From G963556115 sp963667375 (GTDB lineage Bacteria; Planctomycetota; SZUA-567): a DNA stretch of 64,000 nucleotides. The DNA is taken from NCBI GenBank assembly GCA_963667375.1, contig OY763323.1, positions 2,604,001 to 2,668,000 on the forward strand, in the 5' to 3' direction. The notes below the pieces were generated by a model that was given only the letters and a program-made list of their open reading frames with translations, made no database searches and was not told where the DNA came from. The translations under genes were made by a program, and so were the position numbers. Of the stretch, positions 52,569 through 62,151 are shown in pieces. Each line of letters starts with the position of its first letter. Positions within the stretch are counted from its first letter, which is position 1.

Positions 52569-55430
52569 TTGATTATTGAGAATATGCAGATTGCCGGGTT
52601 TGGCTGCATTTCCGGAGAATATAATTTTTCCGGTGGTCTCAATATTGTTCTTGGTGATAATGAAGCCGGAAAGACAACGCTGGCAGATGCTATTACGGCA
52701 CTGCTTTATGGTCTTGCGCATACCTGTAAAAAAAATGCTAACCCTTATTTTATGAGAGATTATCAACCCGTAGGTGGTGGGGTTTTTGCTGGTAGCCTGA
52801 TAGTCTGTACTGATGACGGCAGGCGTTTGAATATCTGGCGTGATTTTGCCGTAGGCCAAGTGCGGGTTTTGGAACTGCTCAGCGGTAAGGATGTCACCTC
52901 TGAGTTCGCAGCCCCTCCAAATGGCGATTCGGTGGGGGAGAGCCTTACCGGTCTTAGTTACAGGCAGTATCAGAAACTGGCATTTCTTTCTCAGGATGAA
53001 CTCAATAATAATTGGGATTTTGCTGAGTTTACTGAAGCTTTGTCACTTATGTTCAGTACCGGTGATATGGAAGGCGTCGGGCTTGAAAAAGCCAAGACCC
53101 TCCTTGAAGATTCGGTAAATAATTATGCTGGGATTACCAGCAAAGGAAGGCTCAAGGCGGAAACAGAGATTAAGCGTCTGAAGGATAAGCTTTCAGCAAT
53201 AGATGTTGAGATTGCTGAAATCGAGCATGTTTTTCGTACGGTTGAGTCCAGATTTGAACAGGCTGCCGATAAGCAGCAGGTAAGTTATAAAATTAGTGAA
53301 ACTATCAAAAAGTATGATTATTGTATCTGTGTACTGCAGCGCCGGGAGGTGCGATCTAAACTGGAAGAGAGAGAAACCGCGCGTAAAAGTCTTGCTGCAT
53401 GTGAGCAGGAAATTATAGATTTGACGGCATTAAAGAGTTTCGGTTTCGCTGATATTGAGCATATTACGCATTTGATGACGTTGTTGAACGATAAAAATGA
53501 GAGAGCTGCCGGGATTACAAGTGTTAAGGATGTTAAAACTGATAATCTGCAATATTTTGAAAAACGAGTGAAGAATCTGGGAAAACGTGAGCGGGTAAGT
53601 CAGGAGTATCTGCTCCGGGTAGAGCAGGCTATTGCGGTTCTGGAGAGTAATTTAGGACGGGAGCGTTCTGTGCGCATCGATTGCCGGAATGCTGACATGA
53701 TGCTTACTGAATCCGGTATAGATGTTGATAAACTCAGACGTTTTACCGCCTGGAAGCGTGAGCATAAGGATGTTGAGGTCGAATTTGTCGTTAATTATGA
53801 GCGGATCTTAGAGCAGATTGAGGGTAAGGAGAATCGTCTTAAAAATGAGATGCAGCAGCAAATGCATCTCATCAACGATATAAATGCTGTCCGTATGTAC
53901 AGTTATAAGTTTAGTAGGAATAATCTGATACTTGGTTGTGTCTTTACCGGGCTTTCAGTCTTCTTTTTTGTGGCGATGGGATTTCTGCCATTTATGCTCA
54001 TTCCTGCTGTGGCATGTCTGGGGTGGTCTGTTTTCGCCGCGGTGCGGCTTGTAGGAGTACAGCGTTTGCGAGCAGGCGACGAAGATACGGCCACCGGAGA
54101 GATTATGCGGTTGCAGGCTTTACTCGCCGGTTTCGCGGAAAAATACTCCAAGATGGACGAGAAACTCAATTTGTTCGCAGGGGATATCGGTCTTGGTAAG
54201 GATGAACTATTGAGTTTTATCCATAAGATAGCGCATTCGCAAAAAGAGGTGGATTCCTGGGGGCAGCGTCTGGACCGGCACTTGGAGATTGAGACAATAA
54301 TTGCTGATTCATATACGATGTTAAAGAATGTCTTTTGTGAAATTGGTATTGCTGACGCGTCAACAGAACTAGACATTACCAGAGCCAGAGTCCTAATGCG
54401 GGAGATTACAGAGGCGCTCTCGCTGATTGAGCAGTATCAGCAGCTGCGGGGGGAGCTGGATGCGCTCGTTGAACAGGAATCCGAGCTTTTGGGTGATATT
54501 TATACGCTCAAGGCTGAGTTAGATGATATCTTTGCTGAAGCCGGGGTAGAAGTGATTGCCGGTAACTTTGAAGAGGCATTAATTCTTTATAAAAAGCGGG
54601 TTGAACAATTACGTCATTTGCATCACCTTGAAACTGAAGCGCTTCCTGCTCTTATGAAAAGCGCGGGGGATATAACTGAAATCGAGCGGCTTGAGAGTGA
54701 TATTGAAATCTGGGATAATAGAATTTCAAAGATGGAGCAGGATGATCCATGGCTGCAGGAGTGTGAGCCGGAGCTCAGTATCCTTGAGTATGGGCAGGAG
54801 ATAAAGCTGGCACGGCTGCGGCTTGAGGACACTCAGGGAGAGCTTGTCACTTGTGAGAAAGAGCTGGCGGTTGAGCATGGAAGAAAGCGTGAGCGTCTGC
54901 CGGTATTGGTGGATGAGAGAGAGGAAGCCGTTATTGCACTCCAGAAAGCGGAGCGCTTCAATGCTTCCATTTCTTTGGCACTTGCGGTCTTTGCTGATAT
55001 CGGTAAAGAACTCCATTCAAGGTGGAGTCCGTTATTTTCAGAAGAGTTCAATACACTGGTTTCGCGGTTTTCAAGCAGGCTGGAATTTTCACTTTCTCAG
55101 GATCTCAGTTTATGTGCAGTAGAGCGAGCCAGTGGTTTACCGGTAGCCAGTGAGGATATTGCAGGATATCTTTCAAAAGGGATGCGCGATCAGGCCTATC
55201 TTTCGCTGCGTCTTCTGCTCTCGCAGCGGGTTGCTAAGGATGAGAGTATACCGGTAATACTTGATGATCCGTTTATCAATGCGGATGACAGCAGATTTAT
55301 TGCAGGAATGGAGGAGTTGAGAGAATTCGCTGCTGAAAAACAGATCTTTGTTTTTACCTGTCATCAATTACGGCATGAACAGCTCTGCCGTGATTATCCG
55401 GATTATTCGGAGGCTTTGTTTGAATTGTAG
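52569..55430 (+). CDS. YhaN/SMC-like ATPase with internal membrane segment
   Basis: A 953-residue ABC-type ATPase. Walker A GDNEAGKT (29-36) lies at the N-terminus (MIIENMQIAGFG), Walker B PVILDDPF near 898-905 at the C-terminus, signature region LSKGMRDQAYLSLRLLLSQR near 870-889, and coiled coils between. Residues about 455-497 are hydrophobic (LILGCVFTGLSVFFFVAMG, then LIPAVACLGW), as in YhaN-type proteins. They act in DNA repair or end processing with a YhaO/SbcD-type nuclease, but none is beside it here. The start is TTG 52569, set by the family N-terminus; GGGAG lies nearby. Confidence 0.85.
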   Translation: MIIENMQIAGFGCISGEYNFSGGLNIVLGDNEAGKTTLADAITALLYGLAHTCKKNANPYFMRDYQPVGGGVFAGSLIVCTDDGRRLNIWRDFAVGQVRVLELLSGKDVTSEFAAPPNGDSVGESLTGLSYRQYQKLAFLSQDELNNNWDFAEFTEALSLMFSTGDMEGVGLEKAKTLLEDSVNNYAGITSKGRLKAETEIKRLKDKLSAIDVEIAEIEHVFRTVESRFEQAADKQQVSYKISETIKKYDYCICVLQRREVRSKLEERETARKSLAACEQEIIDLTALKSFGFADIEHITHLMTLLNDKNERAAGITSVKDVKTDNLQYFEKRVKNLGKRERVSQEYLLRVEQAIAVLESNLGRERSVRIDCRNADMMLTESGIDVDKLRRFTAWKREHKDVEVEFVVNYERILEQIEGKENRLKNEMQQQMHLINDINAVRMYSYKFSRNNLILGCVFTGLSVFFFVAMGFLPFMLIPAVACLGWSVFAAVRLVGVQRLRAGDEDTATGEIMRLQALLAGFAEKYSKMDEKLNLFAGDIGLGKDELLSFIHKIAHSQKEVDSWGQRLDRHLEIETIIADSYTMLKNVFCEIGIADASTELDITRARVLMREITEALSLIEQYQQLRGELDALVEQESELLGDIYTLKAELDDIFAEAGVEVIAGNFEEALILYKKRVEQLRHLHHLETEALPALMKSAGDITEIERLESDIEIWDNRISKMEQDDPWLQECEPELSILEYGQEIKLARLRLEDTQGELVTCEKELAVEHGRKRERLPVLVDEREEAVIALQKAERFNASISLALAVFADIGKELHSRWSPLFSEEFNTLVSRFSSRLEFSLSQDLSLCAVERASGLPVASEDIAGYLSKGMRDQAYLSLRLLLSQRVAKDESIPVILDDPFINADDSRFIAGMEELREFAAEKQIFVFTCHQLRHEQLCRDYPDYSEALFEL

Positions 55431-55431
55431 G

Positions 55432-56568
55432 TTAGTCTTTATCGTTATCGTTACTTTTGATGTTGGCCAGTTTTTCCAATAGTATAACAACGAGAACCCC
55501 TGTAATCGCCATTATAAGCGCGTAGGCAATAAGCGGTTTTAAGCCGCTGATCTGAGTTATATACTCATTTGTCAGAATCGAATCCTTGTATTCGCTTACT
55601 TTACAACTGAAGGTGTCAGCATAATTCCAAGGTAAAACCAGTGCTTCCTCTATAACTTTTTCTTTGTGTCCGTCTATGACATGCTTTATTAGTGTATGTT
55701 TCCATGGCCAGATTTTACGCATGGCTCCTATCATCATTCCGACAAGCACACACATCGTTCCCTGATACCATCTGGACAGAAGCCATTTCAGAACCCGTGA
55801 GAAACCGATTATTCCTGAGATCTGCCCCAGCTGAAATATTACCAGTGCCCAGAAAGCGCCGGTTGCTGCCAGCAGATCATAACTCTCTCTGAATTTGAAG
55901 GCGGCGGCAAGTTTGAGTGCGGTTACAAATGTTTTTATCGCTCCTGTTATATAATAGTACTTTCCCAATACCAATAGCAGGAATGAGCCGCTGATGCCAG
56001 GAAGGATCATCGCACATATCCCGATTATACCGCAAAGATATAAGAACCACCAGCTTTCAGGGGTCGCGACAGGTATCAGTCCGCATATTTTCCAGGCACC
56101 GAGAAATCCTAAAAATACCAGTAAAACTTTGACAACACTCCATTCTTTTATCTCTTTGAAAACAATAAAAATAGAGCCCAGAATTAATCCGAAAAAACCT
56201 GACCATGTCAGAATAGGGTGATTCTCCAACAGGCTGTGCATCAGACTGGCGGTAGAGAGAATTGCCAGACTGACACCGGAAAACAGAACAATAATAAAAC
56301 GCAGGTGAACATGGGTAAGTGCTGATTTAATGTGTAATTTGAATACCTGCTTCAATGCCAGGAGGTCAAATGAGGCGATAGCGTTTATCAGATTCTGATA
56401 GACGCCGGTTATGAACGCGATTGTGCCGCCGGATACTCCGGGTATGATATCCGCTGCTCCCATGCATATCCCCTTGATAAATAGTATTAGAGCATCAACA
56501 TAAGTTGTTGGCCCGGGGCTGGCGAGAAATGCTTCTTTCCAGCTGATTTTAGTTTTAGTGTTCTTCAA
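55432..56568 (-). CDS. DUF368 polyprenyl-phosphate transporter
   Basis: A 378-residue polytopic membrane protein of DUF368 (PopT-like), a family shown to translocate undecaprenyl phosphate across the inner membrane. The first conserved motif IKGICMGAADIIPGVSGGTIAFITGVY lies near residues 32-58, the second ICAMILPGISGSFLLLVLG near 183-201; about nine helices are visible. It supports peptidoglycan and LPS recycling. It is convergent with the YhaN-like gene; their stops are one base apart. Confidence 0.88.
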   Translation of the reverse strand: MKNTKTKISWKEAFLASPGPTTYVDALILFIKGICMGAADIIPGVSGGTIAFITGVYQNLINAIASFDLLALKQVFKLHIKSALTHVHLRFIIVLFSGVSLAILSTASLMHSLLENHPILTWSGFFGLILGSIFIVFKEIKEWSVVKVLLVFLGFLGAWKICGLIPVATPESWWFLYLCGIIGICAMILPGISGSFLLLVLGKYYYITGAIKTFVTALKLAAAFKFRESYDLLAATGAFWALVIFQLGQISGIIGFSRVLKWLLSRWYQGTMCVLVGMMIGAMRKIWPWKHTLIKHVIDGHKEKVIEEALVLPWNYADTFSCKVSEYKDSILTNEYITQISGLKPLIAYALIMAITGVLVVILLEKLANIKSNDNDKD

Positions 56569-56818
56569 TGCAGTTCTCCAGGGTGTTTTTCATGAAGTAT
56601 AGCAGCTTATGTTGTAAAAAAGTTAATTAAGTGTTTGAGTATAATAATGTTTGTAATAAATTCAATTGTATTCAAATAAAAACTCTTGAATAATCGTAAT
56701 TTACTTGACCTATATGTGAAAATAATGAAAATAATTGTGACGGTTTTTTGATTAGAATTATGCCTGGTCATGGTCGTCTTTTCAGATAAACTTGCTTATC
56801 ACCAGTAGAAAGTATCCG

Positions 56819-58084
56819 ATGGAAACAAGTCTGCGAAATACTCCACCTGTAATATATAACCTTTTCCCTCCAATTCTCGGCGATGTAAAAAACTGGCCAG
56901 GGCACGTGCAGCGTGCTGCCGGTATGGGATTCAACTGGTGCTTTCTGAATCCTATACATCTGGTTGGGGCTTCAGGAAGTCTTTATGCTGTAAGGGATTA
57001 CTTTGAGTTGAGCCCGGTGTTTTTTGGCGCTAACAGCAAAGATGCACAGTGGTCACGCTTCAAGAGATTTGTTGCCGATAGTCGGGATCTTGGGGTCGAG
57101 ATTATGGTCGATCTGGTTATTAACCACAGCGCCTATGATAATCCGCTAACCCGCGATAAGCGCGAGTGGTATAAGCTTAATTCTGACGGCAGTATTAAAA
57201 ATCCTGGTTGTAAAGATAACTCTGCGCCTGGCGGTTGGGTAGTCTGGGGTGATCTTAATGAATTTGATAATGAGCATTCGTCTGCCCGTGATGAACTCTG
57301 GGAATACTGGTGGCGTCTGGTGAAAAAGTTTATTGATGTCGGGGTTCGAGGTTTCAGGTGTGATGCGGCTTATCAGATTCCTAATAAGCTCTGGAAACTG
57401 CTGATAACCCGTGCCCGCGAGATTGATCCTGAGATAACTTTTTTTGCGGAGAGCCTGGGGTGCTCACTTGAGCAGACCATGGGGCTGGTGGAGGCGGGGC
57501 ATGATTTTGTCTTTAATTCCGGTAAATGGTGGGACTACAAGGCGGAATGGTTTGTGGAACAGAATAATGCGCTGGTCAAAAAACATGGCAGATCCATTGC
57601 TTTTCCGGAAAGTCATGATACTCAGCGACTTGATGTGGAATTTAACAGTGATCTGGATCGAATAAAGCAGCACTATCTGTTCACTGCCTTGATCTCTTCC
57701 GGAGTATTGATTCCTATCGGCTTTGAGTATGGTTTTAAAAAGAAGCTGCATGTAGTTCATACTAATCCTTATGATTATGAGGGCGCAAGTTATGATCTGA
57801 CCGATTATATCCGGCAGATAAATGAAATGAAGATCAGTTATCCGCTGCTCTCGTGTGATGGGTTACTTGAAGTTGTTGATTCTGGAAGTTCCAGAGTCCT
57901 GGCTCTTGTAAAGAGTTGTGCTGAGTTTCCGGAGAGAATGCTGTTTGTCTTTAATCGTACTGATGCGGATATTGAACTGGATTTTTCTGCTCTTCTTGGC
58001 AGGGTTGGTGCAAAACAGCTAGGGGAGACCGCTGGGGAAAAGTTGTCTCTCAAACGTTATGGCTTCACGCTGTGTGCAGTGTAA
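56819..58084 (+). CDS. GH13 alpha-amylase family enzyme, GlgE-like
   Basis: A 421-residue glucan-acting enzyme. The catalytic triad is GVRGFRCDAAY (D182, nucleophile), FFAESLG (E211, acid/base) and FPESHDTQR (D267). The first part IYNLFPPILGDVKNWPGHVQRAAGMGFNWCFLNPIH is the GH13 barrel start. It resembles the maltosyltransferase-like GlgE group, though the GlgE N-terminal domain is missing, so the reaction is uncertain. The start is set at the ATG 56819; a TTG nine codons upstream is in frame. It precedes the GH57 gene by 48 bases. Confidence 0.85.
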   Translation: METSLRNTPPVIYNLFPPILGDVKNWPGHVQRAAGMGFNWCFLNPIHLVGASGSLYAVRDYFELSPVFFGANSKDAQWSRFKRFVADSRDLGVEIMVDLVINHSAYDNPLTRDKREWYKLNSDGSIKNPGCKDNSAPGGWVVWGDLNEFDNEHSSARDELWEYWWRLVKKFIDVGVRGFRCDAAYQIPNKLWKLLITRAREIDPEITFFAESLGCSLEQTMGLVEAGHDFVFNSGKWWDYKAEWFVEQNNALVKKHGRSIAFPESHDTQRLDVEFNSDLDRIKQHYLFTALISSGVLIPIGFEYGFKKKLHVVHTNPYDYEGASYDLTDYIRQINEMKISYPLLSCDGLLEVVDSGSSRVLALVKSCAEFPERMLFVFNRTDADIELDFSALLGRVGAKQLGETAGEKLSLKRYGFTLCAV

Positions 58085-58132
58085 GGCTGTAATATTTATT
58101 TTGTATATAGTGTGTTATGAATTGGGGTTATT

Positions 58133-60619
58133 ATGGTAAATAGCAGTGATAATGAATGTGATGAGCAAGCCGATTCTGAGGATCTTGTCGATGGCAGCGG
58201 GACTGATGATGGGCAGAGTTCCAAAATTTTAACACATAGTGATGATGATTTGTATGGAAGTGCTGGTACAGATTATAAAGAATTCAATTCCTCGTCTGAT
58301 GTTGAAGGTCTGAGTTATGAGGTTACTGGCAGACCTACCGGCGAAGACAGGAAGTCCGGCATTGACAAGATTCCTGCTACGGCTGAGGATTCTGAACCGG
58401 AAAAACACGCGATTCCTCCAGTCATAATTGATCCTGATACTGGCGAAGAGGTGGAACTTAACCGGGAGATGCTTCTTGAAGAACCCTATATTAATGAGTT
58501 TTATAATGAGACTTACTGTTATCTGATTCCACGGGAGCCGGGAATAATCCTGACTTTCTGGGAGGTTGGAACTGAAACCAGAGAGCAGCTTGTAACTAAA
58601 TATGGCCCAGATTTCTTTGAGAATAATCATCTTATTATTCGTCTTTACGAAGTAACCGGCGTTAATTTTGATGGCTTTAATGCTAATAGCGTCAAGGAAA
58701 TTGATGATTTCCTTGATGATAAGAATTCATATTGGCTGCATGTAAAAAAAGGTGCGGATTATGTTGCTGAGATTGGTTACCGTGCTGCTGGTACGGAATT
58801 TTTTGAGCTTGTCGCCCGCTCTAATGACTGCTTTTCACCGAAAGGGTTTGTTGAAACCAAAGAGCGGTATAACGAGTATGCGAGTGTTGAGTCGGATGGT
58901 AACTGTGTTGAACTCCCGGTAAGTGGTGAGAATGAGGACTGGCGTATCAATCAGTATAAGTACTGGAAGGAAGGCTCGCACAAGGCGCCGGAAGAAAAAG
59001 GTTTTTGGGCGCTGGTGTTACATCAGCACCTGCCACATGTCCGTCATCCTGAGTATGATGTGCCGCTGGAGGAGCAGTGGTATATGGAGGCTGTAGTCTC
59101 GGTTTATACCCAGTTGATAAAGATGTTCTGGAATCTCAAGGATGACTGTGTTGATTTCAGGCTGACCCTGTCATTGACTCCTTCGCTTATGAGTATGATG
59201 ACCGATGACCTGCTCAAAGAGCGGGTTGACCGGCATATCAATCAGCTCATCGAACTTGCGACCCGGGAAAAGAATAATTCCGAGGGCGCTCCGTATCTGG
59301 AGGCTATTAATGATACTCTCGACCGGTTCTGGACTGCGAGAAAAGTCTTTGACGCTTATGATGGTGATCTGACTAAGGCATATCGTGATTTTCAGGATAT
59401 GGGGAAGATTGAGGTCATCACCTGTCCGGCAACACATATGGTGCTGCCGTTATTCAAACATTTTCCTGAAGCTATCCGGGCGCAGCTGGCAACCGCCTGC
59501 AATCAGTATGAGACAGTTCTTGGCAGGAGTCCACGCGGTATCTGGCTGCCGGAGAATGCTTATACACCCGGAATAGACAAGTATCTCAGTGAGTTCGGCA
59601 TCAAGTGGTGTCTGGTAAATGAAAACGGTCTGCTTGAGGGTGATACCAAGTGCTACCGTGGAACTAATGAGCCCATTGTAACACCTAATAATGTTGCGGT
59701 TTTCGGTATTGATCAGTTGACCCGAGCTGCTGTCTGGAGTCGTGAAAGTGGTTATCCTGGGCATCCGAATTATAAGGAGTGGTATCGTGATCTCGGTTAT
59801 GAGGCGGATTGGGATTATCTGCCGGACTACTTTAAAACAGCGAATGTCAGAAGAAATACCGGTTTAAAATATTACCGTATAACCGCTAAGAATGCTGGTC
59901 TTGGGGATAAGGATTATTATCATCCGGAATGGGCCCGCCAAATTGCTCACGAACAGGCGGGTGAGTTTGTCTGCCACCGCGGGGCGCAGGTATATGCGGA
60001 ACGGACCAAAACAGGTCTGAAACCATGTATAACCTCGGCGTATGATGCTGAACTGTTCGGTCACTGGTGGGAGGAAGGCCCATTCTGGCTGGAGAGCGTC
60101 TTCCGCAAGATGCTCTTTGATCAGACTGAGGTTCGACCGGTTACACCTAGTGAATATCTTCAGGAGAATCCGACACACCAGAAAATGGTACCTGGAGCCA
60201 GTTCCTGGGGTAAGAAGGATTATTTCCAGACCTGGGTTGAAAATAAAGAATATCAGTCAAATGACTGGATTTTCAGACATTTGTTCCGGTTGACCAATAA
60301 AATGATAGATCTTGCTACCGAGTATCAAGATCTGGATCTTGATACTGAGGATGATATTCAGCGGCGTGTTATCGGCAGAGCGCTAAATCAGGCCGCCCGT
60401 GAGTTATTCCTTGGTATCTCTTCGGATTGGGGCTTCCTGATCTCTACAGGTCAGGCGGTGCGTTACTCTGAAGTACGGACAATAAAGCATATCGACCGGT
60501 GTAAGGAATTATTGCGGCAGATTGAGACCTCGGAAATTAATATGTCATATCTCTGTACCCTGGAGGTTGCGGATAATATTTTTGATCAGAGTATGGATTT
60601 TAGGCGCTTTGTGAGATAA
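58133..60619 (+). CDS. DUF4912-like plus GH57/DUF1957 glucan enzyme
   Basis: An 828-residue protein with three parts: residues 1-120 acidic and low complexity, residues about 120-260 DUF4912-like (YCYLIPREPGIILTFWEVG), and 270-828 a glycoside hydrolase family 57 domain with DUF1957-type signs: LVLHQHLPHVRHPE, WLPENAYTPG (E474, nucleophile) and SAYDAELFGHWWEEGPFWLE (D638). Family members are 1,4-alpha-glucan branching enzymes or amylopullulanase-like enzymes. With the preceding GH13 gene it suggests glycogen or storage glucan metabolism. It has an in-frame ATG at 58133 after GGGTTATT. Confidence 0.88.
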   Translation: MVNSSDNECDEQADSEDLVDGSGTDDGQSSKILTHSDDDLYGSAGTDYKEFNSSSDVEGLSYEVTGRPTGEDRKSGIDKIPATAEDSEPEKHAIPPVIIDPDTGEEVELNREMLLEEPYINEFYNETYCYLIPREPGIILTFWEVGTETREQLVTKYGPDFFENNHLIIRLYEVTGVNFDGFNANSVKEIDDFLDDKNSYWLHVKKGADYVAEIGYRAAGTEFFELVARSNDCFSPKGFVETKERYNEYASVESDGNCVELPVSGENEDWRINQYKYWKEGSHKAPEEKGFWALVLHQHLPHVRHPEYDVPLEEQWYMEAVVSVYTQLIKMFWNLKDDCVDFRLTLSLTPSLMSMMTDDLLKERVDRHINQLIELATREKNNSEGAPYLEAINDTLDRFWTARKVFDAYDGDLTKAYRDFQDMGKIEVITCPATHMVLPLFKHFPEAIRAQLATACNQYETVLGRSPRGIWLPENAYTPGIDKYLSEFGIKWCLVNENGLLEGDTKCYRGTNEPIVTPNNVAVFGIDQLTRAAVWSRESGYPGHPNYKEWYRDLGYEADWDYLPDYFKTANVRRNTGLKYYRITAKNAGLGDKDYYHPEWARQIAHEQAGEFVCHRGAQVYAERTKTGLKPCITSAYDAELFGHWWEEGPFWLESVFRKMLFDQTEVRPVTPSEYLQENPTHQKMVPGASSWGKKDYFQTWVENKEYQSNDWIFRHLFRLTNKMIDLATEYQDLDLDTEDDIQRRVIGRALNQAARELFLGISSDWGFLISTGQAVRYSEVRTIKHIDRCKELLRQIETSEINMSYLCTLEVADNIFDQSMDFRRFVR

Positions 60620-60695
60620 GTTACTTTTTTTTAAAAGATCTTTTACATTATCTGCTAAAATGTATAATACATAAAAAAGTATTATATTAAAAGAT

Positions 60696-62078
60696 ATGAC
60701 TAAATGGGTTTTTAATAATATGACAGAACTTGATTATAGCAATAAATCACTTGAAGTTGACGTGGAGACAGTAACCAGGTTGCTTGCGATATCCAAACTG
60801 TTTGCGGTAGAGGAGGGGATTCGCAAGACTCCAGAAATGCTGGTCAGTGAATCTATTGGTCGGGTTCATACTACTCTGTTGAAAGCGAAACCGAACTATA
60901 AAGTATATTATGATGAATATACTCAGAAAGCGATGGAGGCTGAAAAGGCAGAGCAGGATGGTTCCGATGAAGATCTGGATAATATTCAGTTTATTGATTA
61001 TCCTGAAGAGTTCATGGATCTTGATACCGGAATAGAATCAATTTTTCTTAAGCGTCGTTACCAGTGCCCTTTTTGTGAAGCGGAATTTTCCGCGCCTTCC
61101 CTTAAAACGGGAAGTCTGCTGGTTAAGATGGATAACCGGACTCAGATGGAAGTATATACCGGTGTGAGGCAGGATTCCGAAAAAGAATTTGTTGATTATT
61201 CGTTGTTTCATATTCTTCTTTGCCCGAAATGTTTATATGCGGCTTCAGAAAAGGAGTTTGATCTTTGGGATTCAGCCTCCAAGGATCCGCACTGGATAAG
61301 GCGTAAACGCGCTAAACTTTCTAAAAAAGTTATTGCCGGCTATCACGAGCGGCTCAAAGAGCGTATGGCTATTGCCCAAAAGGCCGGACAACAGGGGATG
61401 CAGCTGTTTTCAACCGAAAGGACTGAGGAAGACGCGGCTATTTCACTAGATCTTGCGGCACATACCCTTAACTTTCTGATAAGTAAGGTTAGTGCAAACC
61501 GTAAATCTGAACTGCTTTATCAACTGGGGCAGTTGCAGCTTATGAAGTCTTTGCAATATGAAAAGCAGCTTGAGGATCCGGAATTCGCCGAATCAAAGCA
61601 GGATCTTATGCGTAAGCGCCGTGGCAGTGTCAAGAATGCTCTGGAGTGTTTCCTCAAGATTCCGGAATCAAGTGTGGAGAATTTTGATGTTCGCGAAGGA
61701 GTAAAGTATAATTGCCGTAAATTCTGGGCGGCTTATGAACTCAAGCAGTTTAGAGCTTTCGCGCAAGCCGGTTCGGCATTACAGCGTATATTTAACCAGT
61801 TCTCTAATCTGATAAAAAAAGCAGAGAGAGAGTTTGTGCTTGAAGAAGCTAAGTTGAAGAAAACCCGGAGTGAGCTGAAGAAGACCAAGAATATTCAGAA
61901 GAAAGAGCAGATTAATAATCGGCTCAAGGAAATTGACAAGAATATGCAGCTTATCCGTTCGGGAATGGAGAATTACCGTTCGGTAATACGGGTAGTTACT
62001 CCAATCTGGGATAATGTATCGGTTGTTTATGATAAATTTATAGAGGCGCAAAGGCGTAAAAAACGCGCGCAGGCATGA
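60696..62078 (+). CDS. DUF2225 zinc-binding protein
   Basis: A 460-residue protein. The DUF2225 region (about 115-200) has two CxxC pairs, YQCPFCEAEFSAPSLKTG and LLCPKCLYAASEKEFDLWD, likely to bind zinc. The remainder is alpha helical with lysine-rich coiled coil near 375-425 (EEAKLKKTRSELKKTKNIQ). The first two-thirds may hold TPR-like helices as in other DUF2225 proteins. Function is unknown. The ATG at 60696 has no strong ribosome site; a second ATG eight codons on is possible. It lies 76 bases after the GH57 gene. Confidence 0.85.
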   Translation: MTKWVFNNMTELDYSNKSLEVDVETVTRLLAISKLFAVEEGIRKTPEMLVSESIGRVHTTLLKAKPNYKVYYDEYTQKAMEAEKAEQDGSDEDLDNIQFIDYPEEFMDLDTGIESIFLKRRYQCPFCEAEFSAPSLKTGSLLVKMDNRTQMEVYTGVRQDSEKEFVDYSLFHILLCPKCLYAASEKEFDLWDSASKDPHWIRRKRAKLSKKVIAGYHERLKERMAIAQKAGQQGMQLFSTERTEEDAAISLDLAAHTLNFLISKVSANRKSELLYQLGQLQLMKSLQYEKQLEDPEFAESKQDLMRKRRGSVKNALECFLKIPESSVENFDVREGVKYNCRKFWAAYELKQFRAFAQAGSALQRIFNQFSNLIKKAEREFVLEEAKLKKTRSELKKTKNIQKKEQINNRLKEIDKNMQLIRSGMENYRSVIRVVTPIWDNVSVVYDKFIEAQRRKKRAQA

Positions 62079-62090
62079 TTTTTCTTTTAA

Positions 62091-62133
62091 AATAAATAGA
62101 GGGATATTCGTGGTGAATATCCCTCTATTTATT
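62091..62133. terminator. 19-bp bidirectional terminator
   Basis: AATAAATAGAGGGATATTC (62091-62109) pairs perfectly with 62115-62133 around GTGGT. It lies between the convergent DUF2225 and TPR-like genes; the stem is flanked by A- and T-rich tracts, so it should serve both. Confidence 0.85.
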
Positions 62134-62151
62134 ATGTATAAGGTATTTGCT

